DNA from: Bostrychus sinensis
Lineage: Eukaryota; Chordata; Actinopteri; Gobiiformes; Eleotridae
Assembly: GCA_020698575.1 (NCBI GenBank)
Contig: CM036252.1
Coordinates: 8,708,178 to 8,772,177 of the forward strand
Direction: 5' to 3'
Length of the DNA: 64,000 bases
A program made the position numbers and the translations under genes. Numbering within the stretch: position 1 is the first letter of the stretch; each line of letters opens with the position of its first letter. This document shows, one piece after another, positions 1 through 12,400 of the stretch. The notes below the pieces were generated by a model, which saw only the letters and a program-made list of their open reading frames with translations, did not search any database and was not told the DNA's origin.

Positions 1-194
1 AGCAGTCAGCTCATTTAGCTACCTGTTAGCCTCATGTTGCTAACAGCCAAGCTAAATAGTAACTCTATGCTCTGTCCAGCTCCCCAAAAGAAGACATTTT
101 CCACATTTACATTATTTTACATGTGAAATACTAATGCAAATGTGTCCAACACTATTTCAAAAACCCGGAAAAAGGCACAATACAGGACCTTTAA
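1..194 (-). mobile_element. Fragment of TTAA-flanked MITE family
   Basis: This is a 5'-truncated copy of the element seen complete at 22303-22823. It ends in ACAGGACCTTTAA, the terminal inverted repeat plus the TTAA target site at 191-194. Internal landmarks shared with the full copy are a tract about an element-specific GTATTAGCAAC and the AAAACCCGGAAAAAGGCAC end region. The superfamily (Kolobok-like) is inferred from the TTAA target only. Confidence 0.55.
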
Positions 195-570
195 TGCTTC
201 ATAGGTCAGAAAAGAAGTTCTTGTAAAGTTTACTAGGCCACAAAGAGGTTCCCACAAAGTACCATAAGTTCGCAGCTATAAATAAGCCTGACCTAGCTTT
301 CTTTTAAAAACACATTTTTAGCATTGCAGTGCTTTAGAAGTTGACAGACTTCACTGGAACTCTTTGTAAACTTTTTCTGACTCTGCCCAAAGGGAAAAAA
401 AAAACTAAATTGCCTACATTTAGAGTGAACCTCGTCTGAGCCAGTCTCCCGTAAGCTTCGTCATTCTTCAGACCGTAACCTGTCGGGCCACATTCACCTG
501 AGCAGGTGTGTGAAGCATGGGGCGAGTGGGTGGGGCCTAGGAGGAAACTTATTGACCTTCCTCTTGCAGG

Positions 571-658
571 TGCATTTAAAACTCCTTCAGGTGAGCTACG
601 GCAGTCCGAAAAGTCTTCAGGAACATCAGCACGAGAACGGACCGGACATCGAACACAG
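571..658 (+). promoter_or_regulatory. Candidate TRIM promoter and 5' noncoding exon
   Basis: The first coding exon of the TRIM gene at 5674 is preceded by a 3' splice site (TTGTTGCAG, AG at 5671-5672), so a noncoding exon must lie upstream. One candidate has a TATA-like ATTTAAAA at 574-581, then about 60 nt, then CACAG followed by GTAGGA at 659. Only these signals support it. Other upstream exons are equally possible. Confidence 0.25.
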
Positions 659-845
659 GTAGGAGACGAGAAAATACTTTGTGATGCTAAAGAGGCTAAA
701 GTTAGCAATGGAAAATCTGAATGAGCTTTCATAGATTTGTTGTTTGTTTTTTTATTATTATTATTTCTGATGCTTGTGTTAAACTGCATAGCTAACAGTA
801 GGACACACTAGGGCTGTGGTTCTTACCTAGTGCCTTTTTAATGAA

Positions 846-1362
846 CTAAAACCAGTCTAAATCAGGACTAAACCAGGAGGAAACTAAGTCTAAAAACTAG
901 GTCTAAACCAGAACCATACTAGGTCTGAACCAGGACTAAACTAAGTCTAAACTAGGTCTAAACAAGCGCTACAGAAGCAATAAACCAGCTATAAACCAAG
1001 TATAACTCACGACTAAACCAGGTCTAAACCAGGACTAAACTAAGTCTAAAGCGGGATTAATGTGGGACTAAATCAGGGCTACACTAGGTCTAAACCAGGA
1101 GGACTAAACCAGGACTAAACTAGGTCTAAAGCGGGATTAATGTGGGACTAAACCAGGACTAAACTAGGTCTAAACAAGCGCTACACAAGAATTAAGCCAG
1201 CTATAAACCAAGTATAACCCACGACTTCACCAGGTCTAAACCAGGACTAATGTAGGACTAAACCAGGATCAAATCGAGTCTAACCCAGGACTAAATCAGG
1301 GCTACACTAGGTCTAAACCAGGAGGACTAAACCAGGACTAAAGTAGGTCTAAACCAGGAAAT
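846..1362 (-). repeat. Degenerate 11-bp repeat array (GGACTAAACCA type)
   Basis: Tandem, imperfect 11-mers of the form GGACTAAACCA or GTCTAAACCAG, the reverse complement of the CTGGTTTAGTC units elsewhere. Blocks such as AAGCGCTACA, AAAGCGGGATTAATGTGGGA and CAGGAGGACTAAACC recur, showing older larger duplications. Confidence 0.85.
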
Positions 1363-1679
1363 AATTCTGTATGTTTATTATTTTCACCACCTGAAGAGAC
1401 AACTATGTTCTTGGCTGGTGTTTGGTGTGAATAATTTGCTGCTGCTACATGAGTCAGCGAATCAATCTGAATATTTGCATAGCGCAGACATAGTTAACCT
1501 TTTACCTCTTTAAGGTGATTGTCTGCATGCTCTCAGTTCGGAGGAGCAGACAGGAGCACAGACACCGGCAGTGATTTACAGACGCTAAAGAAGCCAGCGA
1601 CAGCCCAACGTTAAACTAACCAGACTTCTACAACCTCACTTACTTTACATAAACTTATTTTGTGTACACTTTGTGCCAG

Positions 1680-1805
1680 TCCCAAGCCCCTAGATACAGT
1701 AAATGGACAGAAATGTGACAGGAAGAGCATCCGGCGTAAAAAAAAACTAGGCCAAATTAGTATCACTGCACACTCGAAGCCCCAATGACTTGCTGTGGCG
1801 GGCCC
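1680..1805 (+). repeat. Dispersed repeat fragment (CATCCGGCGTAAAA type)
   Basis: Contains an AAATGGACAG...GGAAGAGCATCCGGCGTAAAA block followed by GACTTGCTGTGGCG. The same block recurs at 4722-4776 and 24395-24465. The layout resembles a widespread fish retroelement tail, but it is not assigned to a family here. Confidence 0.5.
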
Positions 1806-3165
1806 AGAAGTGAAAGATTCTGGCGTATGTTGTGTTTTCACTGTGTTTTTTGTGATGTTGCACACTTTTATCCAGAAAAAACAATTTGAATATCGTGTTT
1901 TTGTGACCTCAATACCAGCCGTACGTTACATAAACACTTGTCAGTGTCTTGTAGAAACTAGGGCAGCACCGATACTGATCTGAAGTAGGCAAAAGGTTAA
2001 CCAAAAGTATCTCAAGGACAGTCTCTGAGAAAACTCTTTACGCTGATGCTATTGAGGTTTTACTCAGTATTACTCAGAATATTTCTGGACAAGCTTCTTA
2101 CACCATACTTCTAATTACGTGTATGTTATACGACGATATCTTTATTCATAGGTTGTGTTCACGTTCGTCAACAGGAGCGCTTAAAGTGGGGCCCACGGGA
2201 GTGTTGTCATTCTTAAGTGTTACCTGCTTTGATTCTATCGTGCGCTAAATAGACTGAATGTTTGGTAGGGAGTCTGTTTACCTAAATCAGTTCCCAGGGG
2301 TGATACTACAATGGGGGCCCCCACAGGTTGTCTATATTTCAATTTCAAGTTGAATTTATTATATTTTTTATTATTATTATTTCAGACACATGGTTTTGGT
2401 TCATAAAAACAAATAAAACATACAAAAATATAAAAAGTCAATGAAAATATTAAGTACCTAAAAACATTAAGTCCATAAAAACATTTGATATTAATTACAG
2501 TTGTATACTTGTTTTAAAATATTACTTTAAAACAACTTTTAGTCAATAATCAGTGTTTTTGCATATGTTTTTATAAAAAAACATATGGAGAAAAACATGG
2601 CAGAGTCTTTTGAATAGAGGGAAGTTTTATCGTTGGGGGTCCGTGAGGGATTTTTGGAAATTTAAGGGGCCACGACCGTCCTGACTTTGGGAATGGCTGA
2701 TCTAAATAATGTTATAACTAAAGGATCATAGGTCTGGTTAAAAATTCAAAAGTGCAGATGTCTTGGTGTAGTTTATGGCTAATATCTCTGCAATTACTGG
2801 GTCTATACACATGAAACAAAAACTGACACAAAGTTCAAAGTCTTATCTGTCAGTACAAATGACCTAGAGTGAACTTATTTCTTCACTATAGCATCAAAAC
2901 GTGGTGATGTTATTCAAACACACAGGTGTGTTTAAGCCATAAGATTAATACGGTGTGGTTGTAGACAGAGTTGCTAACAACAAATGATCAGGTTCATTAT
3001 TTGTGGATTTTCTATTTGGATTTTTCTTTTAAAAATAGTACCTCACCTGTAGGTTTTCACATCGGCAAATTATAGAACGGGAACGCAACCTGTTTAAAAT
3101 TTTTTGCAGCAAATTCTAGCACAGACTTCTTACCTGTCTGTACAGCAAACACAGTTACTCAAACA
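1806..3165. other. Gene-free AT-rich stretch
   Basis: No credible coding exon, RNA gene or tandem array was recognised. ORFs are short and stop-ridden. The T-rich run near 2340-2600 may be degraded retroelement sequence. Confidence 0.5.
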
Positions 3166-3169
3166 TACA

Positions 3170-3282
3170 TGAATGAAGCAAAATACTACTCCAGGTCTGT
3201 TTTTGAGGTGGAAACTACATTAGAACATGGGAGGAAACTGAAGAAAGAAAAAAAAAAGAGTAATTTAGCAGAATAGGGGACC
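3170..3282 (+). mobile_element. Fragment of TTAA-flanked MITE family
   Basis: Shares the block with ACTACTCCAGGTCTGTTTTT, GGAAACTACATTA and the CAGAATA terminus with the full copy at 22303-22823. Only the right third is present. Confidence 0.5.
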
Positions 3283-3649
3283 GTACAATTTCTACTTGTC
3301 TTTGCTACAAAAATAACGTTAGCTTGACGCTTTATCCGTACACCTTACGCATTAGCAGTCCTCAGCTCAGTCCCTGTTCCTCAGAGCAGATTAAAACCCG
3401 GGAGTTGTCCGCAGGAGGACAAATGTTGCTCTGCTTCATTCCTAAAAATCCCCTGTAATCAGATTTTGCTTAAGTTCTCTCCGGTCGTGCACGTCCACTT
3501 TACGGTTGCTGCTTCTGAATACGTTACGGTACTTTTACAGAGGCACTAAATATTTTTACGAGCTGTGGGAAAGCAACGCCACAGTGGTTATCAAACTGCC
3601 GTACAGGTTCTTCTGGTGGTACTAAGGAGTCTTTTTCAGTTCAAATCCT

Positions 3650-4262
3650 GATTTAGTTTGTAGATACAGTCTTAGTCAGGATTAGTCCTTGTTTTGACCT
3701 GGTTTAGTCATAAATTAGTCTTGGTTTAGACCTGGTTTTGTCATGGTTTAGTCCAAATCTATGCCTGGTTTAGTCCTGGATTAGTCCTTGTTTTGACCTG
3801 GTTAAGGCCTGGTTTAGACATTGTTTAGTCCTAGATTAGTCCTGGATTTGTACTGGTTTAGGCCTGGTTTGGTCCTGATTCAGACCTGGTTTGGTCCTGG
3901 ATCAGTCCTGGTTTGTCCTTGTTTATGTACTGGTTAGCTTTAGCCTTAGTGTAGTCCTGGTTTTGGCTTTGGTTTTGACCGTATTTAGCCCTGGATTAGA
4001 CCAGGCTTAGTCCCATGTTAGACCTGGATTAGTCCTGGATTTGTACTGGTTTAGGCCTGGTTTGGTCCTAGTTTATACCTGGTTTAGGCTTGGTTTAGTC
4101 CTGATTCAGACCTGGTTTGGTCCTGGATCAGTCCTTGTTTATGTACTGGTTAGCTTTAGCCTTAGTGTAGTCCTGGTTTTGGCTTTGGTTTTGATCGTAT
4201 TTAGCCCTGGATTAGACCAGATTTAGTTCCATGTTAGACCTGGTTTAGTCCAGATTTAGGCT
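3650..4262 (+). repeat. Degenerate 11-bp repeat array (CTGGTTTAGTC type)
   Basis: Imperfect 11-mers such as CTGGTTTAGTC and CTGGATTAGTC on the + strand, opposite in orientation to 846-1362. A block containing GTACTGGTTTAGGCCTGGTT and ATGTACTGGTTAGCTTTAGC occurs twice (near 3850-4000 and 4050-4200), so part of the array was duplicated as a larger segment. Confidence 0.85.
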
Positions 4263-4721
4263 GATTTTATTACATTAATTAACACAATACTTTGAAAGCC
4301 CAGATGTATTTTCTAAGGCGGCATGAGTACTTTGTGTAAAAGAATGACTGCAATGCACACACGACTGGTTTGATAAAAATACATGTTCTTTTTTCATGAA
4401 TGAGATGAAAAGATTAACGACAACGCAAAGCGGAAAAAGTCTCATGGAGCTTTAATAACATTTCTCCAACAACCTTCAGAACTACACCTGAGAGCAGCAC
4501 CAAAGTTAATGCTAGGACATTTTTTAATTTAGTCTTTGTGTAGAAGCAAAACGTTAACTCATAAGTCTCATTTTTATTTACATTATGTGCTGCAGAAGCT
4601 TTTTTAGTTCATAGATATCTTTTAGTTCAGATCTGAAACTCAACCTGCCTGTCCACCTCACATTTACAGAGACATGTGATTACATTTACGTTACGTTTTG
4701 AAGTGAGATCCTTTACTAGCC

Positions 4722-4776
4722 GGCTCCAAGCCCAAATAAATGGAGAGGATTGTCAGGAAGGGCATCTAGTGTAAAA
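4722..4776 (+). repeat. Dispersed repeat fragment
   Basis: AAATGGAGAGGATTG followed by AGGAAGGGCATC and GTGTAAAATA, matching the blocks at 1680-1805 and 24395-24465. Confidence 0.45.
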
Positions 4777-5673
4777 TAAACAAACAAACAAAAAAAAAGA
4801 CATCTGAAAAAAGGTAGCTAAAGGAGATTTTCTTTTTTGACTGTTGAGGTTACAATTTTATCCACTTACAATCTAATCTAAGCATGAGTCATAGCAATCA
4901 CAAGAAATGTTGGGTAATGCATTATATAACAAAGGAGACTTTACGGAACTTTTTAATTATTATTTTTATATGTTACATACCCAAGTAGTTAAAATGTCAC
5001 TGACTCAAAAGCCCCTTTCGCACTGTAGGAACCTTTTGCAGTTCCTATAATCACCTTTTCACAGTCTATCCAGTTTTCTTGCGTGTCCGCACACGAGTAA
5101 GGACTGAGACCACGGTTCCTGTAAACTTTTTAGCTCCTACTTTCAAGCAGGGACTTTTCAGCCTGGTCAGGAAGCATTCAGTTTCATATTTAAAAGACGT
5201 AGATAAGCTATGAACATGTACAACACCACAGTCTTTTCCAATTCACTTTAAATATTTACTCATAGCACACCCATAAGCGGCAAGTTTTAAAGATAGTTAG
5301 ACTCACCTCTTGTATCTTTTGTCCGTAGGGCTCTGCTTTCCTGCCTGGACATTAGACGTTGTATTTTTCACATTCTTTTGCAATGAAAAGTGTGATCTTG
5401 CTGTTTTTGTGCCCCATGCCAGTGGATTGTTTTGATGTAGCTGCTAGATGTCACGCTTACGTTACGTCACACACTGTCGCGGGGCACCAAGTTCATAGTC
5501 GGTTGCTATCAGCAGTGCAAAAGCAAGCAGACCGGGCTGGGGAGTTCCTATAAGATTCCAGTAACTAACCTTTCTAACTTTGTCTTTGCAGTAGTATCGT
5601 ACGGAGCCAGCCTTCTGTATAGTGACTGTGTTGTATTGGTCGACCTAACATATTTGTATTTTCTTGTTGCAGG
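4777..5673. other. TRIM 5' flank, no gene recognised
   Basis: Holds what looks like a decayed DNA-transposon segment (AAAGCCCCTTTCGCACTGTA near 5009) and the polypyrimidine tract and AG acceptor ending at 5672. No coding exon was recognised. Confidence 0.4.
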
Positions 5674-5814
5674 ATGTCTCTGGACAGCGTTTACCTCACA
5701 GACGATGAGTTCCAGTGCTCCATTTGTCTGGACCTGTTCACGAACCCAGCGTCGACGCCGTGCGGACACAGCTTCTGCATGAGATGCATCAACAAGTACT
5801 GGGATGGAGCCACG
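5674..5814 (+). CDS. TRIM exon 1: start codon and first part of RING
   Basis: Encodes residues 1-47 from an ATG one base after a 3' splice site. It carries six of the eight zinc ligands in CSIC...CGHSFCMRC. The donor GTCTGG at 5815 interrupts the RING between ligands six and seven, phase 0. Confidence 0.85.
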
Positions 5815-6466
5815 GTCTGGGCAGCTACGTTACTTCCATGTTTTTGTTTTGTTGTAATCTACAGTAAGGGTGTGGGCTCTGTTTGTCCATATCTGCAGGC
5901 TCTGGGAAGACGAACCCACGTACGGACAGAATGAACGTAGAAGACGCCCAGAGCGCTCCGTCTGTTTACAAATGCGTATTTTTAACGTAGAGAGTATAAA
6001 TGAGCATTAAGGGTGTACCTGGCTAAGGCCCAGAGATGCTAGGATATAGGCTCTATCTGTGATACATATAAGGTAATAATAATTGGTAATGGGTGGAAGA
6101 AAATGAATAGTTTAGAGTATATAGCAGTTGCATGAACCTTTAGGTGGCGCTTGTTAAAGAAAGTTGGCCAAAAGTTGGTCTTCTGTCATGTTGATATATA
6201 GTTTTAGGGTTAACAGAGTTAGACAAACACTTTATAAACCAAGTTTTTAAAATAAACATACTGCAAGAGGAAGTAGAAGTCATTTCGGTAAAATGTCATT
6301 CCTGTCATATGTGGTTGCTGAAGTGGTAATGCAGGATTGTTAAGTGTTTCCTCTACAGCCGTCACACTAAAATGGCACTGTAGTTCCTTTGCTTCCAACA
6401 ACAACTTCCTTATGGGCATGACACAGATGAAGCTGTAGATGCTCTGAAAGGCTGGCATGGGTTGCC

Positions 6467-6497
<31 letters not shown>

Positions 6498-9400
6498 GAA
6501 AAGAAGTCAATAGACAAGTCAGTATACCACGGCTTCTCAAAGTCTTCAAAGTACTTCTGTCATTTGTTTGAGTATGTCTGTTAAAGAAAGCATTTAGCTT
6601 TATTGTAAATCATTACATCTTGTAGATGTTGTTTATAAGAACATGCTTTCACCCTGATACCCAGAGGTTCCTGTTTAACCAGGACAGTCCCACTTTTAGG
6701 CTCCTTGTCTTATGTCCTAATATCTGTAAAAACACCCAGTCTTTAACAAACCATGTCCCACTTGTCCCCATTTTAACCAACAGAAAAGCTCGGGAAACTA
6801 AAAAACACAGTTGTCTAAAGACATTTGTCACTGAAATTATTTACAATGTTAATATTTTTTATTAAAAATTTGCCATTAAAATTCAAAACTTGTTGAAAAT
6901 GTACTTGGTGAGTCCAAATGCATCGTGATTAGTGGCAAAAAAATGTGCCCCTAAAAATCTGGTCAGCCTACCCTGATGACCTCCCAGTTTTACTTTGCAT
7001 TTTCAACACAAAATGCAATATTCCTTGAACAAGTGTTTTTATTTGTTCTATAAACTGGTTTTTAAAAACAAGTTTCAAAATAACCGAGTGTTCCCAACCC
7101 TAGACATCCATGAGATTTGAAATTTGGACCTTTGGAAATAAAGTTTGGGAAGCCCTACAATATTCTGTATTATTATTTAACCCATTAACTGTAAAAGAAA
7201 AAGGGGCTTTGTGTGTTTACATGATCTTTGTTTGTACTAGAAAAAAATGGTATCCAGACGCCCATCAGTGGTACTTAAAGGTTTGTGATTTTCTTTCGTG
7301 TTCTCACCAGTTTCTGACCCTACTGTACGCCGTCGTGTGTTGCCAGGTTTGCCAGTGTCCTCTGTGTAAGAAAACGTTCCAGAAGCGCCCGGACCTGCAG
7401 ATAAACCGTACGCTGCGGGAGATCACGGAGCATTTTAAGTCGATGAAAGGAGAGAGGATCGTCAGGACGGGGGGAGGGAAAGGAATCGGCGCGGTGCACA
7501 AACGAGGAAAGTCTAACAACAACCTGTTCAACGACCTGCAGAAGAAACTGTCCAAGTCTTTCTACCACCACCACAGCCAGGGTGAGGCTTCTCAGGGCTG
7601 CTCTGTTCAAGTATTATTAACTCAATGGCTGTGTCCGAACGTCACCCCTAGCCCCTGACCCCTCAATCACTCTACAGTCCAGCACCATACAGCGGACTAT
7701 AGTGCACTCATTTTGTGAATGATTCGGACACTCGCACACTATTTTTCTCTCACCGGTGATGACGTGACTCTGGCGTCTGTGAAAAAAAACTTGAAACTCC
7801 GCTGATAATGTTCTTCTGTGGTAAAGCCCGACCAGACTCAGTTGATGATTTAGTATTTATAGATAAATAATAGTCATACGTGTGATATTTAACATGAATT
7901 ATCGCTATAATGAATAAAACAGAGTGGATTATTGCAGCTCTGTGCCTAACTTGGGGAGGCTGAATGCTGGCTAAGCTAACGTTAGCAATTTTACACTGCA
8001 AAGGTTTATTTAAGAGCTTTTTATTTCTGATTACGACGTGACAGAAGTAAAAACAGCGTTTCTAACTGGTTTCATTCAGACGTGTTGTGTACAGTTTAAA
8101 GACCTGTCGTGGCCCCGCTGTTCTCCTCTGAAACTCGCAAAGCATTCTGGTCTATACTGACCTCTAGTGACCATCGCTGTCCACTACTTTTCAAAATGCA
8201 TTGTGGGAAATTTTGAGTGCACTATTTTTTATCCATTAGACATTCGGACACCACTACAAAATGGCGTGACCACTACAGAGTGCACTACAGAGGGATTAGG
8301 GAGAAAGTTCGGACACAGCCTTGGACTTCATTTAGTTTCTTTCAGTTTATTTATTTATTTATTTATAAGGACAATATACAAATTACATTATGCACAGGGT
8401 AAATATGCTTGTATCAGATTATAGCTTTCAAGCTAATTTTCATCTGTAGTCCTTGGTTACACAGAAAATAAAACATACATATACTAAAATATACAATTAC
8501 ATAGTTAATGTCAATGTTAAAGTGCATTCTTTCACATACAACAGGGAAGAGGTAGCTGACTTTTTGTTTTTAGTGATTACATATCTGATTTTGTAGTAGC
8601 CAAGCCTTTAATTCCTTTGAAAATGAGTAAAAGTTTGTTGAGGACACATTTTCATGAGGTATTGTGTTCCATCGTATTGTAGCTTTGTATGAGAATGATG
8701 ATTGAGCAAATGTTGTTTTACATCTTTACATATTTACATATTTTACATCAGTCACCAGATCCTGGGCTAAGCATAAGGTTCCACAGTCAAGAAAGAACTA
8801 AACCACAACTAAACCGAGTCTAAACAGAACCAAACCTGTACTAAGCTAAGTTGTGCCTTCTCTGAGCCCGTTCTAACCTCCTTCTCCTCAGACGGCGTCC
8901 AGTTCGCCTCCTCTCTGCCGGAGTCCCAGAGTCTGCTGGGGTCCCACCACCACAACGGCTCCCCTCCTCGTTACTGCGACTCGCCCCTGAGCGGGTCGCC
9001 TCGCACCGGGTCGTCCTCTAACGGCTCCCCCCACAGCGGCTCTCCCCCGCACCACCACCGCTCGCACCGCCAGAGGCTCAGGCACTCGTCCCGGCAGCGG
9101 AGGTTCACCCTGAGCGGGGCCGCCGACGTCAAGAACCTGCCCCTCTGCGACACGCACCACAGGGCCATCATGGTGAGCCCAGGCCTGGATTACACCCAGA
9201 TTAGTCCTGATTTAGACCTGGTTTGGTACTGGTTTAGTCCAGTTTTAGACCTGGTTTTGACCTAGATTAGTCATAGTGGTTTAGACCTGGTTTGTTTAAT
9301 TATGTGTATTCAGTGTAGTCTGGTTGATTTAATCCTAATTTAGTCCTGATCTAGTCCTTGCTTAGACCTGTTTTGGAACTGGTTTAGTCCGGGTTTAGAC

Positions 9401-12400
9401 CTAACCAGATTACTCCCAGTTATGTCCTGGTTTAGACCTGGTATAGTCCTGGTTTAGTCCAATTTTAGGTTTTGTTTAGTCCAGGTTTAGTGTTGATTTA
9501 GCCCAGGTTTGGACCTAGTTTAGTCCTAGATTAGAGATTAAATTAGTCCTTTTTTCAATCCAGGTTTAGACTTGATTTAGTCCTGGTTTAGTCAAGTTTT
9601 TGTCAGATTTTTGTCCTGGATAAGTCCAGTTATTGTCTCAGTTTAGTCCTGGTTTAGACCTGGTTTGGTACTGGTTTAGTCCAGTTTTAGTCCTGGTTTT
9701 GACCTAGATTAGTCATAGTGGTTTAGACCTGGTTTGTTTAATTATGTGTATTCAGTGTAGTTTGGTTGATTTAATCCTAATTTAGTCCTGATCTAGTCCT
9801 TGCTTAGACCTGTTTTGGAACTGGTTTAGTCCGGGTTTAGATCTAACCAGATTAGTCCCAGTTATGTCCTAGTTTAGACCTGGTATAGTCCTGGTTTAGT
9901 CCAATTTTAGGTTTTGTTTAGTCCAGGTTTAGTGTTGATTTAGCCCAGGTTTGGACCTAGTTTAGTCCTAGATTAGAGATTAAATTAGTCCTTTTTTCAA
10001 TCCAGGTTTAGACTTGATTTAGTCCTGGTTTAGTCAAGTTTTTGTCAGATTTTTGTCCTGGATAAGTCCAGTTATTGTCTCAGTTTAGTCCTGGCTTAGA
10101 CCTGGTTTTGTGCTGGTTTAGTCCAAGTTTAGACCTACGCAGATTAGTCCCGGTTATGTCCTGGTTTAGACCTGGTATAGTCCTGGTTTAGTCCAATGTT
10201 AGGCTTTGTTTAGACCGAGTTTAGGTTTGATTTAGCCCAGGTTTATACCTACATTAGTCCTTCTTTAGACTTAGTTTAGACCTGGTTTAGACCTCGTGGG
10301 TCTATAGCTGGTTTAATTCTTGTGTAGCACTTGTTCAGACCTAGTTTAGTCCTGGTTTAGTCCAATTTTAGGCCTTGTTTAGTCCAGGTTTAATGTTGAT
10401 TTAGCCCAGGTTTAGACCTAGTTTGGGCCTAGATTAGAGATTAAATTATTCTTTTTTTCAGTCCAGGTTTAGTCTTGATTTAGTTCTGGTTTAGTCAAGT
10501 TTCTGTCAGATTGGATTAGTCCAGTTATTGTCCTGGTTTAGTCCTGGCTTAGACCTGGTTTGGTGCAGGTTTAGTCCCGGCTTAGACCTGGTTTGGTGCT
10601 GGTTTAGTCCCGGCTTAGACCTGGTTTGGTGCTGGTTTAGTCCTGGCTTAGACCTGGTTTGGGGCTGGTTTAGTCCTGGCTTAGACCTGGTTTGGTGCTG
10701 GTTTAGTCCTGGCTTAGACCTGGTTTGGTGCTGGTTTAGTCCTGGCTTAGACCTGGTTTGGTGCTGGTTTAGTCCTGGCTTAGTCCTGGTTTGGTGCTGG
10801 TTTAGTCCTGGCTTAGACCTGGTTTGGTGCTGGTTTAGTCCTGGCTTAGACCTGGTTTGGTGCTGGTTTAGTCCTGGCTTAGACCTGGTTTGGTGCTGGT
10901 TTAGTCCAGGCTTAGTCCTGGTTTGGTGCAGGTTTAGTCCTGGCTTAGACCTGGTTTGGTGCTGGTTTAGTCCTGGCTTAGTCCTGGTTTGGTGCTGGTT
11001 TAGTCCAGGCTTAGTCCTGGTTTGGTGCTGGTTTAGTCCTGGCTTAGTCCTGGTTTGGTGCTGGTTTAGTCCTGGCTTAGTCCTGGTTTGGTGCTGGTTT
11101 AGTCCAGGCTTAGACCTGGTTTGGTGCTGGTTTAGTCCTGGCTTAGTCCTGGTTTGGTGCTGGTTTAGTCCAGGCTTAGACCTGGTTTGGTGCTGGTTTA
11201 GTCCTGGCTTAGTCCTGGTTTGGTGCTGGTTTAGTCCAGGCTTAGACCTGGTTTGGTGCTGGTTTAGTCCTGGCTTAGACCTGGTTTGGTGCTGGTTTAG
11301 TCCTGGCTTAGTCCTGGTTTGGTGCTGGTTTAGTCCTGGCTTAGTCCTGGTTTGGTGCAGGTTTAGTCCAGGCTTAGACCTGGTTTGGTGCTGGTTTAGT
11401 CCTGGCTTAGACCTGGTTTGGTGCTGGTTTAGTCCTGGCTTAGTCCTGGTTTGGTGCTGGTTTAGTCCTGGCTTAGACCTGGTTTGGTGCAGGTTTAGTC
11501 CTGGCTTAGACCTGGTTTGGTGCAGGTTTAGTCCTGGCTTAGACCTGGTTTGGTGCTGGTTTAGTCCTGGCTTAGTCCTGGTTTGGTGCAGGTTTAGTCC
11601 TGGCTTAGACCTGGTTTGGTGCTGGTTTAGTCCTGGCTTAGTCCTGGTTTGGTGCTGGTTTAGACCTGGTTTAGACCTGGTTTGGTGCTGGTTTAGTCCT
11701 GGCTTAGACCTGGTTTGGTGCAGGTTTAGTCCTGGCTTAGACCTGGTTTGGGGCTGGTTTAGTCCTGGCTTAGACCTGGTTTGGTGCTGGTTTAGTCCTG
11801 GCTTAGTCCTGGTTTGGTGCTGGTTTAGTCCTGGCTTAGTCCTGGTTTGGTGCTGGTTTAGTCCTGGCTTAGACCTGGTTTGGTGCTGGTTTAGTCCTGG
11901 CTTAGACCTGGTTTGGTGCAGGTTTCGTCCTGGCTTAGACCTGGTTTGGTGCAGGTTTAGTCCTGGCTTAGACCTGGTTTGGTGCTGGTTTAGTCCTGGC
12001 TTAGTCCTGGTTTGGTGCAGGTTTAGTCCTGGCTTAGACCTGGTTTGGTGCAGGTTTAGTCCTGGCTTAGACCTGGTTTGGTGCAGGTTTAGTCCTGGCT
12101 TAGACCTGGTTTGGTGCTGGTTTAGTCCTGGCTTAGTCCTGGTTTGGTGCTGGTTTAGTCCTGGCTTAGTCCTGGTTTGGTGCTGGTTTAGTCCTGGCTT
12201 AGACCTGGTTTGGTGCAGGTTTAGTCCTGGCTTAGACCTGGTTTGGGGCTGGTTTAGTCCTGGCTTAGACCTGGTTTGGGGCTGGTTTAGTCCTGGCTTA
12301 GACCTGGTTTGGGGCTGGTTTAGTCCTGGCTTAGACCTGGTTTGGGGCTGGTTTAGTCCTGGCTTAGACCTGGTTTGGTGCAGGTTTAGTCCTGGCTTAG